A DNA stretch of 9,720 nt from the NCBI GenBank assembly GCA_964552325.1, contig CAZKHA010000131.1, positions 1-9,720 on the forward strand. The letters run 5' to 3'. Below, piece by piece: positions 1-6,861 of the stretch. This DNA comes from CAZKCK01 sp964552325. Lineage in GTDB: Bacteria > Bacteroidota > Bacteroidia > Bacteroidales > TTA-H9. Under the pieces are notes generated by a model. The model searched no databases and was not told where the DNA came from. It saw only the letters and a list, made by a program, of their open reading frames with translations. Within the stretch, counting starts at the first letter, position 1. Each line of letters starts with the position of its first letter. Both the position numbers and the translations under genes were made by a program.

Positions 1-28
1 ACTTGTTTCATTACGAAATACGAAACCC

Positions 29-1108
29 ATGATTACAAGAATACTTTTTGGCATATACTTGCTCTTGGTAGCAGCGCTTAGCCACGCGCAAATTAATTTG
101 GTTGGCGCATCAACAGCTGGCAGCTCAGGCATTCAAATCTTGAAATGGCAGGCCTTGGATCCTAGCTCAGTAGAAACGTATCAGACACAATTAGAAGGGT
201 ATGTAATGGGTTCGTCAGGATATGATGCGCTGAATGGAGACTATTACCTTTCGGGTTATTCTGCCAACAATTTTGGCCTGTTTTCTTTCAATACCATCAA
301 TAACACGCAGTCCATCAATCCGCTTTCGGCTTTCTCTTCGATAACCGAATTTGATATGAGCACGGGTAAAATTTACACGCTGTCAGCTGATTCAACGGAT
401 TATATTGTTGTTAATCAATACGACATAACCTCAGGGGCTGACAGCATATTGGGAGCCATTTACGAGCCTGGCATAATGGGGATTATTGCGGATGCCACCG
501 GCTTTAACTCCAACCAAGGCATTCTATACTATGTTGGAATTGATGGCAGCAATGCGCTCAACTTGTTCAGCATTGATGTTAGGAGTACTGTCTTTTCGTA
601 CACAAAAACGCTTGTAATCACCCCCAATTTTGGCAACAATATTCAAAGCGTTAATTATGACAATGTACACGATAAGCTATTTGCCATGAATTCCGTTTAC
701 GACTCAAGTTTCACGTTCCAAGGAAGCTATGTGGTGGAAATAGACTTGTTGACGGGCCTTATTCAAAACAGGGGATTGTTGGAAGGATTTGTTGGTTTCG
801 TGGTTGGCTCGTCGTCATTTGACCAAAACAGCAGCAGCTTATTGCTGATAGGCTTGACGGCAAATAATAATATGCAAATGATTGTCTTCAACACCCTTAC
901 TAATACGTATATAACTGGATTTGTGCCTAGTGGGGTTTCGGAAGTAGTATGCGACAACACCAATTTTGCAAGCAATGCCTATGTAACTAAGATTACAGCT
1001 CTCGATAAACCAGCTTCACTGCAACTGTATCCAAATCCAGCCGTTCATCAGCTCGTTATTCAATTGCCTGGAGACGTGCCTTTAAATCAGTCAGCCCGCA
1101 TTTTCGAC
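29..1108 (+). CDS. Secreted T9SS substrate, beta-propeller-like, 3' end lost in assembly gap
   Basis: Probably a surface or secreted protein exported by Sec and then the type IX system. Residues 1-21 form a Sec signal peptide (short basic start, hydrophobic LLLVAAL, cleavage near SHAQ). Residues about 23-300 contain five or six loosely repeated units of about 45 residues, each with a hydrophobic strand, a G-x-L/I-Y-x-L strand and a later F/I-D-x-x-T-G-like turn. Units at 57-95 and 253-294 are clearly alike (both have GSS, TANN/SANN and FNT). This suggests a beta-propeller. From residue 327, KPASLQLYPNPAVHQLVIQL is the start of a type A T9SS sorting domain (LYPNP core). Roughly the last 40 residues of that domain fall in the N run, so the true stop is not visible and any reading through the Ns is meaningless. 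It converges with the minus-strand T9SS gene. ATG at 29 fits the signal peptide; only 28 bases lie upstream, so the promoter cannot be judged. No enzymatic motif was recognised. Confidence 0.85.
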
Positions 1109-1208
1109 NNNNNNNNNNNNNNNNNNNNNNNNNNNNNNNNNNNNNNNNNNNNNNNNNNNNNNNNNNNNNNNNNNNNNNNNNNNNNNNNNNNNNNNNNNNN
1201 NNNNNNNN
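1109..1208. other. Assembly gap, 100 N
   Basis: Exactly 100 undetermined bases. This length is a common scaffolding placeholder, so the real distance is unknown. The left edge is coding sequence for a T9SS sorting domain. The right edge begins directly in a 7-bp tandem repeat, so the repeat is the likely cause of the break. The missing sequence should include the last part of the upstream gene plus more repeat. Confidence 0.97.
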
Positions 1209-1271
1209 GGATGGAAGGTAAAGGGTGAAGGATGTAGGGTGAAGGATGAAGGGTTAAGGGTTAAGGGTGTT
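1209..1271. repeat. Degenerate 7-bp tandem repeat, consensus GGGTGAA
   Basis: Nine consecutive heptamers in one unbroken phase: ggatgga, aggtaaa, gggtgaa, ggatgta, gggtgaa, ggatgaa, gggttaa, gggttaa, gggtgtt. The plus strand is almost pure purine plus T. It starts at the edge of the N gap and probably extends into it. Because 7 is not a multiple of 3 and stops recur, it is not coding. Confidence 0.85.
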
Positions 1272-1279
1272 TTCCCCCT

Positions 1280-1321
1280 GCTCACTACTCACCGCTCATC
1301 TCTCATTACTAACCACTGATT
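1280..1321. repeat. Second 7-bp tandem repeat, consensus ACTCAYY
   Basis: Six heptamers in phase: gctcact, actcacc, gctcatc, tctcatt, actaacc, actgatt. The consensus is unrelated to the preceding GGGTGAA tract, but the period is the same. Only eight bases (1272-1279, including a C run) separate the two tracts. Confidence 0.75.
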
Positions 1322-1329
1322 TGAAGGCC

Positions 1330-1371
1330 ATTGTAAATTGTAAGTTGGTAATTGTAAATTTTAAATTTGTT
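1330..1371. repeat. Third 7-bp tandem repeat, consensus ATTGTAA
   Basis: Six heptamers in phase: attgtaa, attgtaa, gttggta, attgtaa, attttaa, atttgtt. AATTGTAAA at 1350-1358 is also the exact inverse of TTTACAATT at 1387-1395, giving a 9-bp stem with a 28-base loop. That stem could act as a weak transcription barrier between the convergent genes. No protein is supported here. Confidence 0.7.
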
Positions 1372-1471
1372 TGGATCCGTCTAATTTTTACAATTTGATA
1401 CACTTTTGTCCGGTTAGAATTTTGCTTGGGCTGGTTCGGGAAGTGGCTAAGTTTTTCGACGTGCAAAAGCC
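1372..1471. other. Intergenic tail after the repeat tracts, no gene seen
   Basis: Together with the gap and the three repeat tracts, this completes the 363-base stretch (1109-1471) without a supportable complete gene. A 62-codon minus-strand reading frame covers part of it (to 1484) but has no recognisable protein features. The only structures I see are the right arm of the 9-bp inverted repeat (1387-1395) and GTCCGGTTAGAATTTT at 1408-1423. I cannot assign either a function. Confidence 0.6.
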
Positions 1472-1484
1472 CTACTCCTTGCAC
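1461..1484 (-). terminator. Weak hairpin around the stop codon of the VCBS gene
   Basis: GTGCAA (1461-1466) and TTGCAC (1479-1484) form a 6-bp stem with a 12-base loop that contains the TAG stop (1472-1474) of the minus-strand gene. No clear U tract follows on either strand, so it is only a tentative terminator. Confidence 0.25.
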
Positions 1485-3247
1485 ACCTTATAAAATGTGG
1501 CTTTACCATTTATATCTTCAATTCTCACAATATAAAGCCCACTGGCAAGGTTTGCTGTTGGGATTGTATAGGTTGACTGATCGGTAAGGGTTTTATAAAC
1601 TACACTTCCTTGCAGATTTGTCATTTGCACTTTACTGAAGCCCCTTGTTTTTGGCAGATGAAGGCTAAGGCTGTTTACAAATGGATTCGGATACGCAGGC
1701 TGGGCTTGAACGCCAAGATCATTTACACCTGTCAGGCTAATGGTAAATGTGCCTTCTTCCGTAAAAGCGGAGGTGCCAAACGCATGATCTACAGCCTGTA
1801 CACTCCAAAAATAATCGCCCTCGCGTAAGTTGGTAATCGTCCAGCTGGTATCGCAGCCCACATTTCCCATGCCGGGTAGCTTGCAAAAACCCGTGGCAAG
1901 GCTGGCGTTGGGCGACATCACTTCCATTTTGCCGGGATTGATGCCCACACGCAAATTGTACGAGAACTGCGTTTGGGCTGCTTTGCCCAACAGCGACTTG
2001 TCCCAGGTTAGCGTAACATTGTTTCCATCAACCGTGGCTTGCATTCCGTTGGGCGCCGATGGAGCTTGCCAGGGCGTAAAGGCATTGCTGCCTGAATTGT
2101 TGCGGTATAAAACGGTTTGTGCGTAGCCATTGCTTCCAATGCCCATCAACAGTAAATCGGGGTCGCTGTCGTTATCCATATCGCCCCACGAAACATGGCT
2201 GTTCGACATGTTTTGAAGCGATACCGCTTCTTGCCAAAATCCGCCTTGTTTGTTGTTGAAATACATAAACGAAGCCGTAGCACCACAGCCCGCTGCTTTT
2301 CCGGTGGCTGCAAAGTCGGGGTAACCATCGTTGTTGTAATCGGCAATGGCAAGATTACCGAGGGCTAGGCCTGTAATCCCTTCGTTAACTTCGGTATAGA
2401 TTCCGGGGCCATCGTTCCTATATACTTTAAATGCTGGTGTCAGGGTCATATCGTTGCCCAGCATCAGCAGGTCGTTATCGTTGTCTTTATCAAAATCGAG
2501 AAACTCGGCTGCCCCAGCTCCCAAGCCTTCGAGGAAAATGGAGGTAGGTGCAAAAATGCCATTATCGTTGCGGTAAATTTTAGATACGTACATGCCTGAG
2601 TAATCGCCACAAATCAAAATATCGTTGTCGCCATCGTTATCATAATCGCCAAAAGCCGCCGTGCTACTAATAAGTGGATAAAAATCTTGGCTTACCACCG
2701 AAAAACTTCCATCGCCGTTGTTTTTATAGAGGCGTGTCATAGGTGTATAGCTCAGGGTGTCGCCGGTTAAAAGCACATCCAAGAAACCATCGTTATCAAA
2801 ATCGCCAAAAAATGCCCCGCCATTGTAGATGCCCGGGAAGCCCATGTTCATCTTAACAAAGGCGCCATTTTGATTTTGATAGAGGAGCGTGGTGGCTTCA
2901 TAATTGTTGTTTAATCCGCAAATCAGTATATCAAGGTCGTTATCGTTATCGTAGTCGCCAAACTTTACGGTGCCGTTTTTAAGGTCGGCAATACCGGCAC
3001 TCACTTCCTCAAAGGCTCCTTGGTTATTCCGATAGAGCTTGGTGCTGGCTTGGCTATTGGCCAATATGCCCGTAAAGATAACATCTAAGTAACCATCTTC
3101 GTCATAGTCGCCCCAATCGCTGCTGCCTTGGGCAAACCCAACCATAGTGGTTGAATACGTTGAAAATGATTGGGCGCTAAGCTGGGTTTGGCAAACGCCA
3201 AGCAGCAAGAACAAACTGAAAAAAAGTTGTAAAGTATTTAATTTCAT
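1472..3247 (-). CDS. FG-GAP/VCBS seven-repeat secreted protein with T9SS sorting domain
   Basis: A secreted or surface-anchored protein of 591 residues, complete. Residues 1-26 are a signal peptide (hydrophobic FFSLFLLLGV, ending LSAQ). Seven FG-GAP/VCBS-type calcium loops follow at a spacing of about 49-54 residues. They start near residues 46, 97, 149, 200, 251, 302 and 356, with cores such as GDYDEDGYLD, GDFDNDGFLD and DYNNDGYPD. Seven such units fit a closed seven-bladed, Ca-binding beta-propeller. Residues about 393-505 look like a fibronectin type III-like domain (VTLTWD, then FWSVQAVD). Residues 513-591 are a type A T9SS sorting domain (AYPNPF, LQGSVVYK, LASGLYIVRI, ending FYKVCKE), giving type IX export and probable surface anchoring. 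It starts at ATG 3247, with its own TAnnTTTG promoter about 45 bases upstream. Its ligand or substrate is unknown; such propellers usually mediate adhesion or binding. The first gene in the window is a second T9SS substrate, facing it across the repeats. Confidence 0.93.
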   Translation of the reverse strand: MKLNTLQLFFSLFLLLGVCQTQLSAQSFSTYSTTMVGFAQGSSDWGDYDEDGYLDVIFTGILANSQASTKLYRNNQGAFEEVSAGIADLKNGTVKFGDYDNDNDLDILICGLNNNYEATTLLYQNQNGAFVKMNMGFPGIYNGGAFFGDFDNDGFLDVLLTGDTLSYTPMTRLYKNNGDGSFSVVSQDFYPLISSTAAFGDYDNDGDNDILICGDYSGMYVSKIYRNDNGIFAPTSIFLEGLGAGAAEFLDFDKDNDNDLLMLGNDMTLTPAFKVYRNDGPGIYTEVNEGITGLALGNLAIADYNNDGYPDFAATGKAAGCGATASFMYFNNKQGGFWQEAVSLQNMSNSHVSWGDMDNDSDPDLLLMGIGSNGYAQTVLYRNNSGSNAFTPWQAPSAPNGMQATVDGNNVTLTWDKSLLGKAAQTQFSYNLRVGINPGKMEVMSPNASLATGFCKLPGMGNVGCDTSWTITNLREGDYFWSVQAVDHAFGTSAFTEEGTFTISLTGVNDLGVQAQPAYPNPFVNSLSLHLPKTRGFSKVQMTNLQGSVVYKTLTDQSTYTIPTANLASGLYIVRIEDINGKATFYKVCKE

Positions 3248-3292
3248 TATATTACGTCTTATAGGAACACACTGCTATGCAATAGGTGAGGC

Positions 3293-3300
3293 CAAAATTA
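3293..3300 (-). promoter_or_regulatory. Bacteroidetes -7 element (TAATTTTG) for the VCBS gene
   Basis: On the minus strand this reads TAATTTTG, an exact TAnnTTTG match. A degenerate -33 candidate (TTTA) ends 16 bases further upstream. Transcription would begin near 3287, leaving a leader of about 40 bases before ATG 3247. It suggests that this gene is expressed separately from the lipocalin gene upstream. Confidence 0.45.
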
Positions 3301-3360
3301 ACCATTTTACACTCGTTAAAGATATAAATGAGTACATATGCGAAAAAAATCTATACTTAA

Positions 3361-3888
3361 CTATTTGCAAACGGTACGTTGCAGCGCCTCGAGCTTGATG
3401 CCTTTAAGCCTCAGTTGAGCAAGAATGTCTTGATAAACGGCTTCATCCATTTGGGGTTTACGCGAAAGTATCCAGAGGTATTTGCCTCCTGGGCCTGATA
3501 CGGCTGCCCACTTATAATCAATACTATCAAGGGCAACAATCCAATAAGGTGCACGTATAGGCCAAAAAAACTGCACCTTTAAGCGGGCATTTCCTGAGCC
3601 CTCCACCACCCAGGCTTTGCCGGTAATGCTGCTTTGTTTTGCGCCTGCAGGCCCGCGTCGGCATTTGTTTACAACAGTAAGGCTACCATCAGGGCGAAGC
3701 GTATATTCGGCAGTGGTGCATTGGCAACCCTTGGTAAAGGTGGCTGGATTAGAGGCAATTTCGTACCATAATCCCACGTAACGGTTTACATCAACCGATG
3801 CAACGGGGGCTGGAGAAATCTCCCTTGATTTGCAGCCAAAAAGTGTTAACAAAGCCATTATCAACAAGATGTTATGTTTCATATGCAT
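3361..3888 (-). CDS. blc: Lipocalin family lipoprotein (Blc-like)
   Basis: A bacterial lipocalin: a small membrane-anchored beta-barrel that in E. coli Blc binds lysophospholipids and other hydrophobic ligands at the outer membrane. Of 175 residues (E. coli Blc is similar in length), the first 18 are a lipoprotein signal with lipobox TLFGC, acylated at Cys19. The signature is VGLWYEIA (38-45), where the GxW Trp is Trp41. It is followed by the Blc-like segment C-Q-C-T-T-A-E-Y-T-L (55-64), then NKCRRG. The C-terminal part has YLWILSRKPQMDE and YQDIL, as in Blc/ApoD relatives. Cys55, Cys57, Cys76 and Cys174 are available for disulfides. ATG 3888 shares its A with the TAA stop of the upstream Usp gene; a second ATG at 3882 would also work. 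The two are very likely one operon with translational coupling, which suggests expression under envelope or general stress. Ligand and membrane side are not determined. Confidence 0.9.
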   Translation of the reverse strand: MHMKHNILLIMALLTLFGCKSREISPAPVASVDVNRYVGLWYEIASNPATFTKGCQCTTAEYTLRPDGSLTVVNKCRRGPAGAKQSSITGKAWVVEGSGNARLKVQFFWPIRAPYWIVALDSIDYKWAAVSGPGGKYLWILSRKPQMDEAVYQDILAQLRLKGIKLEALQRTVCK

Positions 3889-4760
3889 TAAAAGCTTCTA
3901 ATAGATGACATCCCTATATCGCGTGGCACAATTGACATCACAGGAACTTGTGAACTGCGAATAATTTGTTGGGCATCCGAGTCAAGGAAAAAGTCGATGA
4001 TGCCAATTTCTGACTGGGTCATAATCACCACCAGATCAATCTCGAGATGGCTGTTAACATACTCAAGCACCACCGGAATAATGGTTTCTTTGGAGTTTCC
4101 GGTCTCCAACAGTTCTGCGGTGCAGCTTACGCCGCTTTTCTCGATAAAATTCTTTACCTGCTTAAGCTGTATGCCAAGCTGCTGCTTTATCTCATCGTTT
4201 TTTGACCAAAGCACGGATAAAATACGGATTCGGGCTTGATACACCTTAGCAATCTCGATGCACCAACCCACTTTTTGGCGAGTTTCGCTGGTTAAATCCA
4301 GGGGCAATAATATGGTACGGCAACCGTCGTGGTAGGTATCTTCCTTAACGGTGATAACAGGGCAGGAGGCTGTTCGGATTACTTTATGGGCTGTAACGCC
4401 CACAATGTTTTCGTCGGCATTGGTGGTTCCCATAAAAATGAGGCGGGCGTCGAGTTCTTTGGCTATCTTTAAAATAACATCATGGGGCTTTCCTTTTTCT
4501 AGACGTGCATGCACCTTAACGCCAGCGTCTTCCGATGTTTTTTGTGCCAAGGCATCCAAGTCGGCTTTAATCTTTAAAAGGATCTCGTCCGATTGCTGTG
4601 CAGAGAAAAAGCGCGAAAAAATGCCAGCTTCCTCATGAACATAAAGCAGGTGAATGTCATGGCGTTGCAGGCGCGCCAAGTTATAGCTTTGTTCAAGGGC
4701 TATCAACGAAGGCTTTTCAAAATCAATTGGAATAAGGATGTTGCCTGGGTTTGTCTTCAT
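3888..4760 (-). CDS. Universal stress protein, two tandem Usp domains
   Basis: A cytoplasmic stress protein of the UspA family, 290 residues, with two fused Usp (alpha/beta, Rossmann-like) domains. Domain 1 (about 7-140) starts with ILIPIDF (conserved Asp13) and ends with LIFMGT (107-112) and VTAHKVIRTASCPVITV. Domain 2 (about 148-280) starts with TILLPLDL and ends with VVIMTQSE (244-251) and AQQIIRSSQVPVMSIV. The ATP-binding signature of ATP-type Usps (G-x2-G-x9-G-S/T) is degraded in domain 1 (GTTN, shortened loop, then GVT) and missing in domain 2 (MTQSEIG, then DSD instead of GS). ATP binding is therefore uncertain, at least for the second half. It is the first gene of a two-gene unit with the lipocalin and is transcribed divergently from the nucleoside phosphorylase. 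Family assignment is firm; the physiological role is not known from sequence. Confidence 0.92.
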   Translation of the reverse strand: MKTNPGNILIPIDFEKPSLIALEQSYNLARLQRHDIHLLYVHEEAGIFSRFFSAQQSDEILLKIKADLDALAQKTSEDAGVKVHARLEKGKPHDVILKIAKELDARLIFMGTTNADENIVGVTAHKVIRTASCPVITVKEDTYHDGCRTILLPLDLTSETRQKVGWCIEIAKVYQARIRILSVLWSKNDEIKQQLGIQLKQVKNFIEKSGVSCTAELLETGNSKETIIPVVLEYVNSHLEIDLVVIMTQSEIGIIDFFLDSDAQQIIRSSQVPVMSIVPRDIGMSSIRSF

Positions 4761-4766
4761 AATTCG

Positions 4767-4774
4767 TATTTTTG
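4767..4774 (+). promoter_or_regulatory. Candidate -7 element (TATTTTTG) for the nucleoside phosphorylase unit
   Basis: TATTTTTG matches TAnnTTTG exactly. A TTG at 4741-4743 lies 23 bases upstream, at the outer limit of usual spacing; a TTTG at 4750-4753 is too close, at 13 bases. A start near 4781 would give a leader of about 60 bases before ATG 4843. The element overlaps the predicted start region of the opposing usp promoter. T-rich sequence makes a chance match possible. Confidence 0.35.
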
Positions 4775-4783
4775 TATCAAATT

Positions 4784-4791
4784 CAAAGGTA
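4784..4791 (-). promoter_or_regulatory. Bacteroidetes -7 element (TACCTTTG) for usp-lipocalin
   Basis: On the minus strand this reads TACCTTTG, an exact TAnnTTTG match. It lies 23 bases from ATG 4760 and would start transcription near 4777. A convincing -33 TTTG is not visible at standard spacing. Confidence 0.5.
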
Positions 4792-4842
4792 TAACAATTA
4801 CCGCAATTTTTCGTTAAATCTCACATCTTATTACCTTTTATC

Positions 4843-5721
4843 ATGGCAAACATTTTACCCTCCGAGCTTATAATCAACCCCGATGGCAGCATTTATCACC
4901 TTAAGTTAAAACCCGGCGAGTTGGCCGATACCGTTCTTTTGGTAGGTGACCCCGGCAGGGTCGAGTCGGTTTCGGCACGTTTTGACCGCGTGGAGCTCAA
5001 GCGCCAAAACCGTGAAATTGTTACACATACAGGCTGGATAGGCAACAAACGCCTCACCGTATTGTCAACCGGAATGGGTACCGACAATATTGATATTGTG
5101 TTGAATGAGCTGGATGCTTTGGTAAACATTGATTTTGCCACACGAATGCCCAAACCTGTACTAACCAGCTTGAATTTAATACGTTTGGGCACAACAGGCT
5201 CCATACAGGCCGAAATTCCGGTCAATTCGTTTATTATTTCGGAGTATGGGCTTGGCATTGATACCGTGCTGAATTTTTACAAGGGCCGTAATCAGCAGTT
5301 TTGCCCTGAGTTGGAAGAAGCGTTTATAGCCCAAACCCATTGGGACCCAGCCTTGGGAAGACCCTATGTTGTGAAGGCCGACCCAGATCTTTTATCGCAT
5401 TTTGGGAAAGGATTTATAAAAGGATTTACGGCAACAGCCCCTGGTTTTTATGGCCCACAAGGCCGTGTACTCAGGGCTCCGCTTATGCATCCCGATTTAA
5501 ACGATCGCATCAGCGCGTTTACGTTCAACGGATTGCAGGTAACCAATTTTGAAATGGAAACCTCTGCCCTGTACGGACTGTCAGCCTTGCTCGGCCACAA
5601 AGCCGCCACGGTTTGCTTGGTTATTGCCAACCGCGCCTCGGGCAAGTTTAACGACGATTACAAAACAACCATGCACGAGCTTATTGGTGAGCTGCTCACT
5701 ATACTGGTCGAAAAATGCTGA
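4843..5721 (+). CDS. Nucleoside phosphorylase (uridine phosphorylase-like)
   Basis: A cytoplasmic enzyme of the PNP/UDP phosphorylase family (NP-I fold), which splits a nucleoside with phosphate into a free base and (deoxy)ribose 1-phosphate for salvage. At 292 residues it is slightly longer than E. coli Udp. Visible motifs are GDPGRV (35-40, phosphate-binding loop), STGMGTDNI (75-83), RLGTTGSIQ (114-122, with Arg114 in the phosphate-binding position) and NFEMETSALYGLS (235-247, the Glu-Met-Glu ribose-binding signature). Near the end is the NRASGKF segment (263-269). The overall pattern is nearer to uridine phosphorylases than to purine-specific PNPs or MTA/SAH nucleosidases, but substrate preference cannot be fixed by eye. 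ATG 4843 places the family N-terminus correctly. It is first in a two-gene unit, overlapping the following PLP-enzyme gene by 7 bases. Confidence 0.9.
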   Translation: MANILPSELIINPDGSIYHLKLKPGELADTVLLVGDPGRVESVSARFDRVELKRQNREIVTHTGWIGNKRLTVLSTGMGTDNIDIVLNELDALVNIDFATRMPKPVLTSLNLIRLGTTGSIQAEIPVNSFIISEYGLGIDTVLNFYKGRNQQFCPELEEAFIAQTHWDPALGRPYVVKADPDLLSHFGKGFIKGFTATAPGFYGPQGRVLRAPLMHPDLNDRISAFTFNGLQVTNFEMETSALYGLSALLGHKAATVCLVIANRASGKFNDDYKTTMHELIGELLTILVEKC

Positions 5722-6824
5722 GCCTTCACGATGTGGTAGGGCCAAGCTTAGTGCTGGATGAATCGAAGGCTAGAGCTAACATCCGATTTATGGCCGAAGT
5801 GGCCAAAAAGCATCAACTTGTTTTCAGGCCGCATTTCAAAACCCACCAAAGCGCCTTGGTCGGTAACTGGTTTAAGGAAGAGGGCGTAACCAAAATCACG
5901 GTCTCGAACCTGGAGATGGCCAGTTATTTTGCACAACACGGCTGGAACGATATAACCTTAGCTATACCCATAAATATCAGGGATTTAGCGCGCATAAACA
6001 GACTTGCGGCACACATAAAGCTCAACCTGGTACTCGACGATTTGGAAACCTTGGCGCAGCTACAAGCCGGCCTGGCATATCGATGCGCAATTTACATAAA
6101 GCTAGACACAGGCTATGGGCGGGCAGGCATTCCATGCAATGACATGGTTAAAATCAAGGCTTTGCTTCACCAGCTCGCGAAAAGCCAACAAACCGTTTTT
6201 GAAGGTTTTGTATGGCACGATGGGCATACCTATCAAGCGCACAACACCAACCAAATACGTGCAATTCGGCACACCACCTTAGAGCGCTTACATCCTCTTA
6301 AAACCTTTATGAAGGAACTGGGAATCCAGGCGATTTTTTCGGGTGGCGACACCCCATCGTGCAGCATTTGTGATGATTATGCCGGAATGGATGAAATACG
6401 CCCGGGCAATTTCGTGTTTTATGATTGGATGCAACATTCGCTCGGTTCTTGTACTTCCAAACAAATTGCGGTAGCTATGTTTTGCCCTGTATTGCGTGTT
6501 TACCACGACCGCAATCAAGTGCTAATACACGGAGGCGCAGTACATTTCTCAAAAGAAAGCCTGCAAAGCGACTCGAAACCGATTTATGGAAAAATTGTGC
6601 TGCCCAAGCCAGACCTAACTTGGGGCGAACCTCTTGAAATGGCTGCATTAACAAGCATTTCGCAAGAACATGGGTTAATAGAAGGTTCGGCAGAATGGGT
6701 TAAAAACATAAAGGCAGGGCAATTAATAGGTGTTTTGCCCGTGCATTCGTGCTTAACAGTGGCTTGCATGAGAGGCTATACCACTACAGATGGCCAAAAA
6801 GCAGTCGTTTACAAGGCTGACTAA
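5715..6824 (+). CDS. PLP-dependent D-threonine aldolase / D-serine dehydratase-like enzyme
   Basis: A fold-type III PLP enzyme (alanine racemase-like N-terminal barrel, D-serine dehydratase-like C-terminal domain) of 369 residues, the usual length. Family members cleave D-threonine or other D-beta-hydroxy amino acids, or dehydrate D-serine. Visible parts are GPSLVLDE (9-16), then RPHFKTHQ (38-45) with Lys42 as the PLP Schiff-base lysine. DTGYGRAG (131-138), HDGHTY (168-173) and SGGDTPS (209-215) are further PLP-pocket segments. DEIRPGNFVFYDWMQ (226-240) is family-typical. PVHSC (342-346) supplies the His344-x-Cys346 pair that binds the metal next to PLP. All key residues seem intact, so an active metal-dependent enzyme is likely. 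The start ATG lies inside the last codons of the nucleoside phosphorylase (ATGCTGA), implying coupled translation. Why these two activities are paired is not obvious. Aldolase versus dehydratase cannot be decided by eye. Confidence 0.9.
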   Translation: MLSLHDVVGPSLVLDESKARANIRFMAEVAKKHQLVFRPHFKTHQSALVGNWFKEEGVTKITVSNLEMASYFAQHGWNDITLAIPINIRDLARINRLAAHIKLNLVLDDLETLAQLQAGLAYRCAIYIKLDTGYGRAGIPCNDMVKIKALLHQLAKSQQTVFEGFVWHDGHTYQAHNTNQIRAIRHTTLERLHPLKTFMKELGIQAIFSGGDTPSCSICDDYAGMDEIRPGNFVFYDWMQHSLGSCTSKQIAVAMFCPVLRVYHDRNQVLIHGGAVHFSKESLQSDSKPIYGKIVLPKPDLTWGEPLEMAALTSISQEHGLIEGSAEWVKNIKAGQLIGVLPVHSCLTVACMRGYTTTDGQKAVVYKAD

Positions 6825-6861
6825 TAGGCTTTCGCTTAAAATACCGAGCTTCTGGCGGCAA

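Noticed and set aside
1251..1264. Telomere-like GGGTTAA repeat
   Set aside because: There are only two units inside a degenerate GGGTGAA array, and the sequence lies within a scaffold, not at an end.
1091..1285. Minus-strand frame through the N gap
   Set aside because: Most of it consists of Ns, and the rest (TLNPSSFTLHPSPFTFH) is the heptamer repeat read in translation.
1209..1371. CRISPR array
   Set aside because: The units are 7 bp, tandem and degenerate, with no spacers and no cas genes nearby.
1296..1484. 62-codon minus-strand frame between the two T9SS genes
   Set aside because: It translates the CTCA and ATTGTAA heptamers and overlaps the VCBS gene's end; no protein-like conservation is visible.
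4896..5258. 120-codon minus-strand frame inside the nucleoside phosphorylase gene
   Set aside because: It is the antisense shadow of a well-supported coding region with family motifs.
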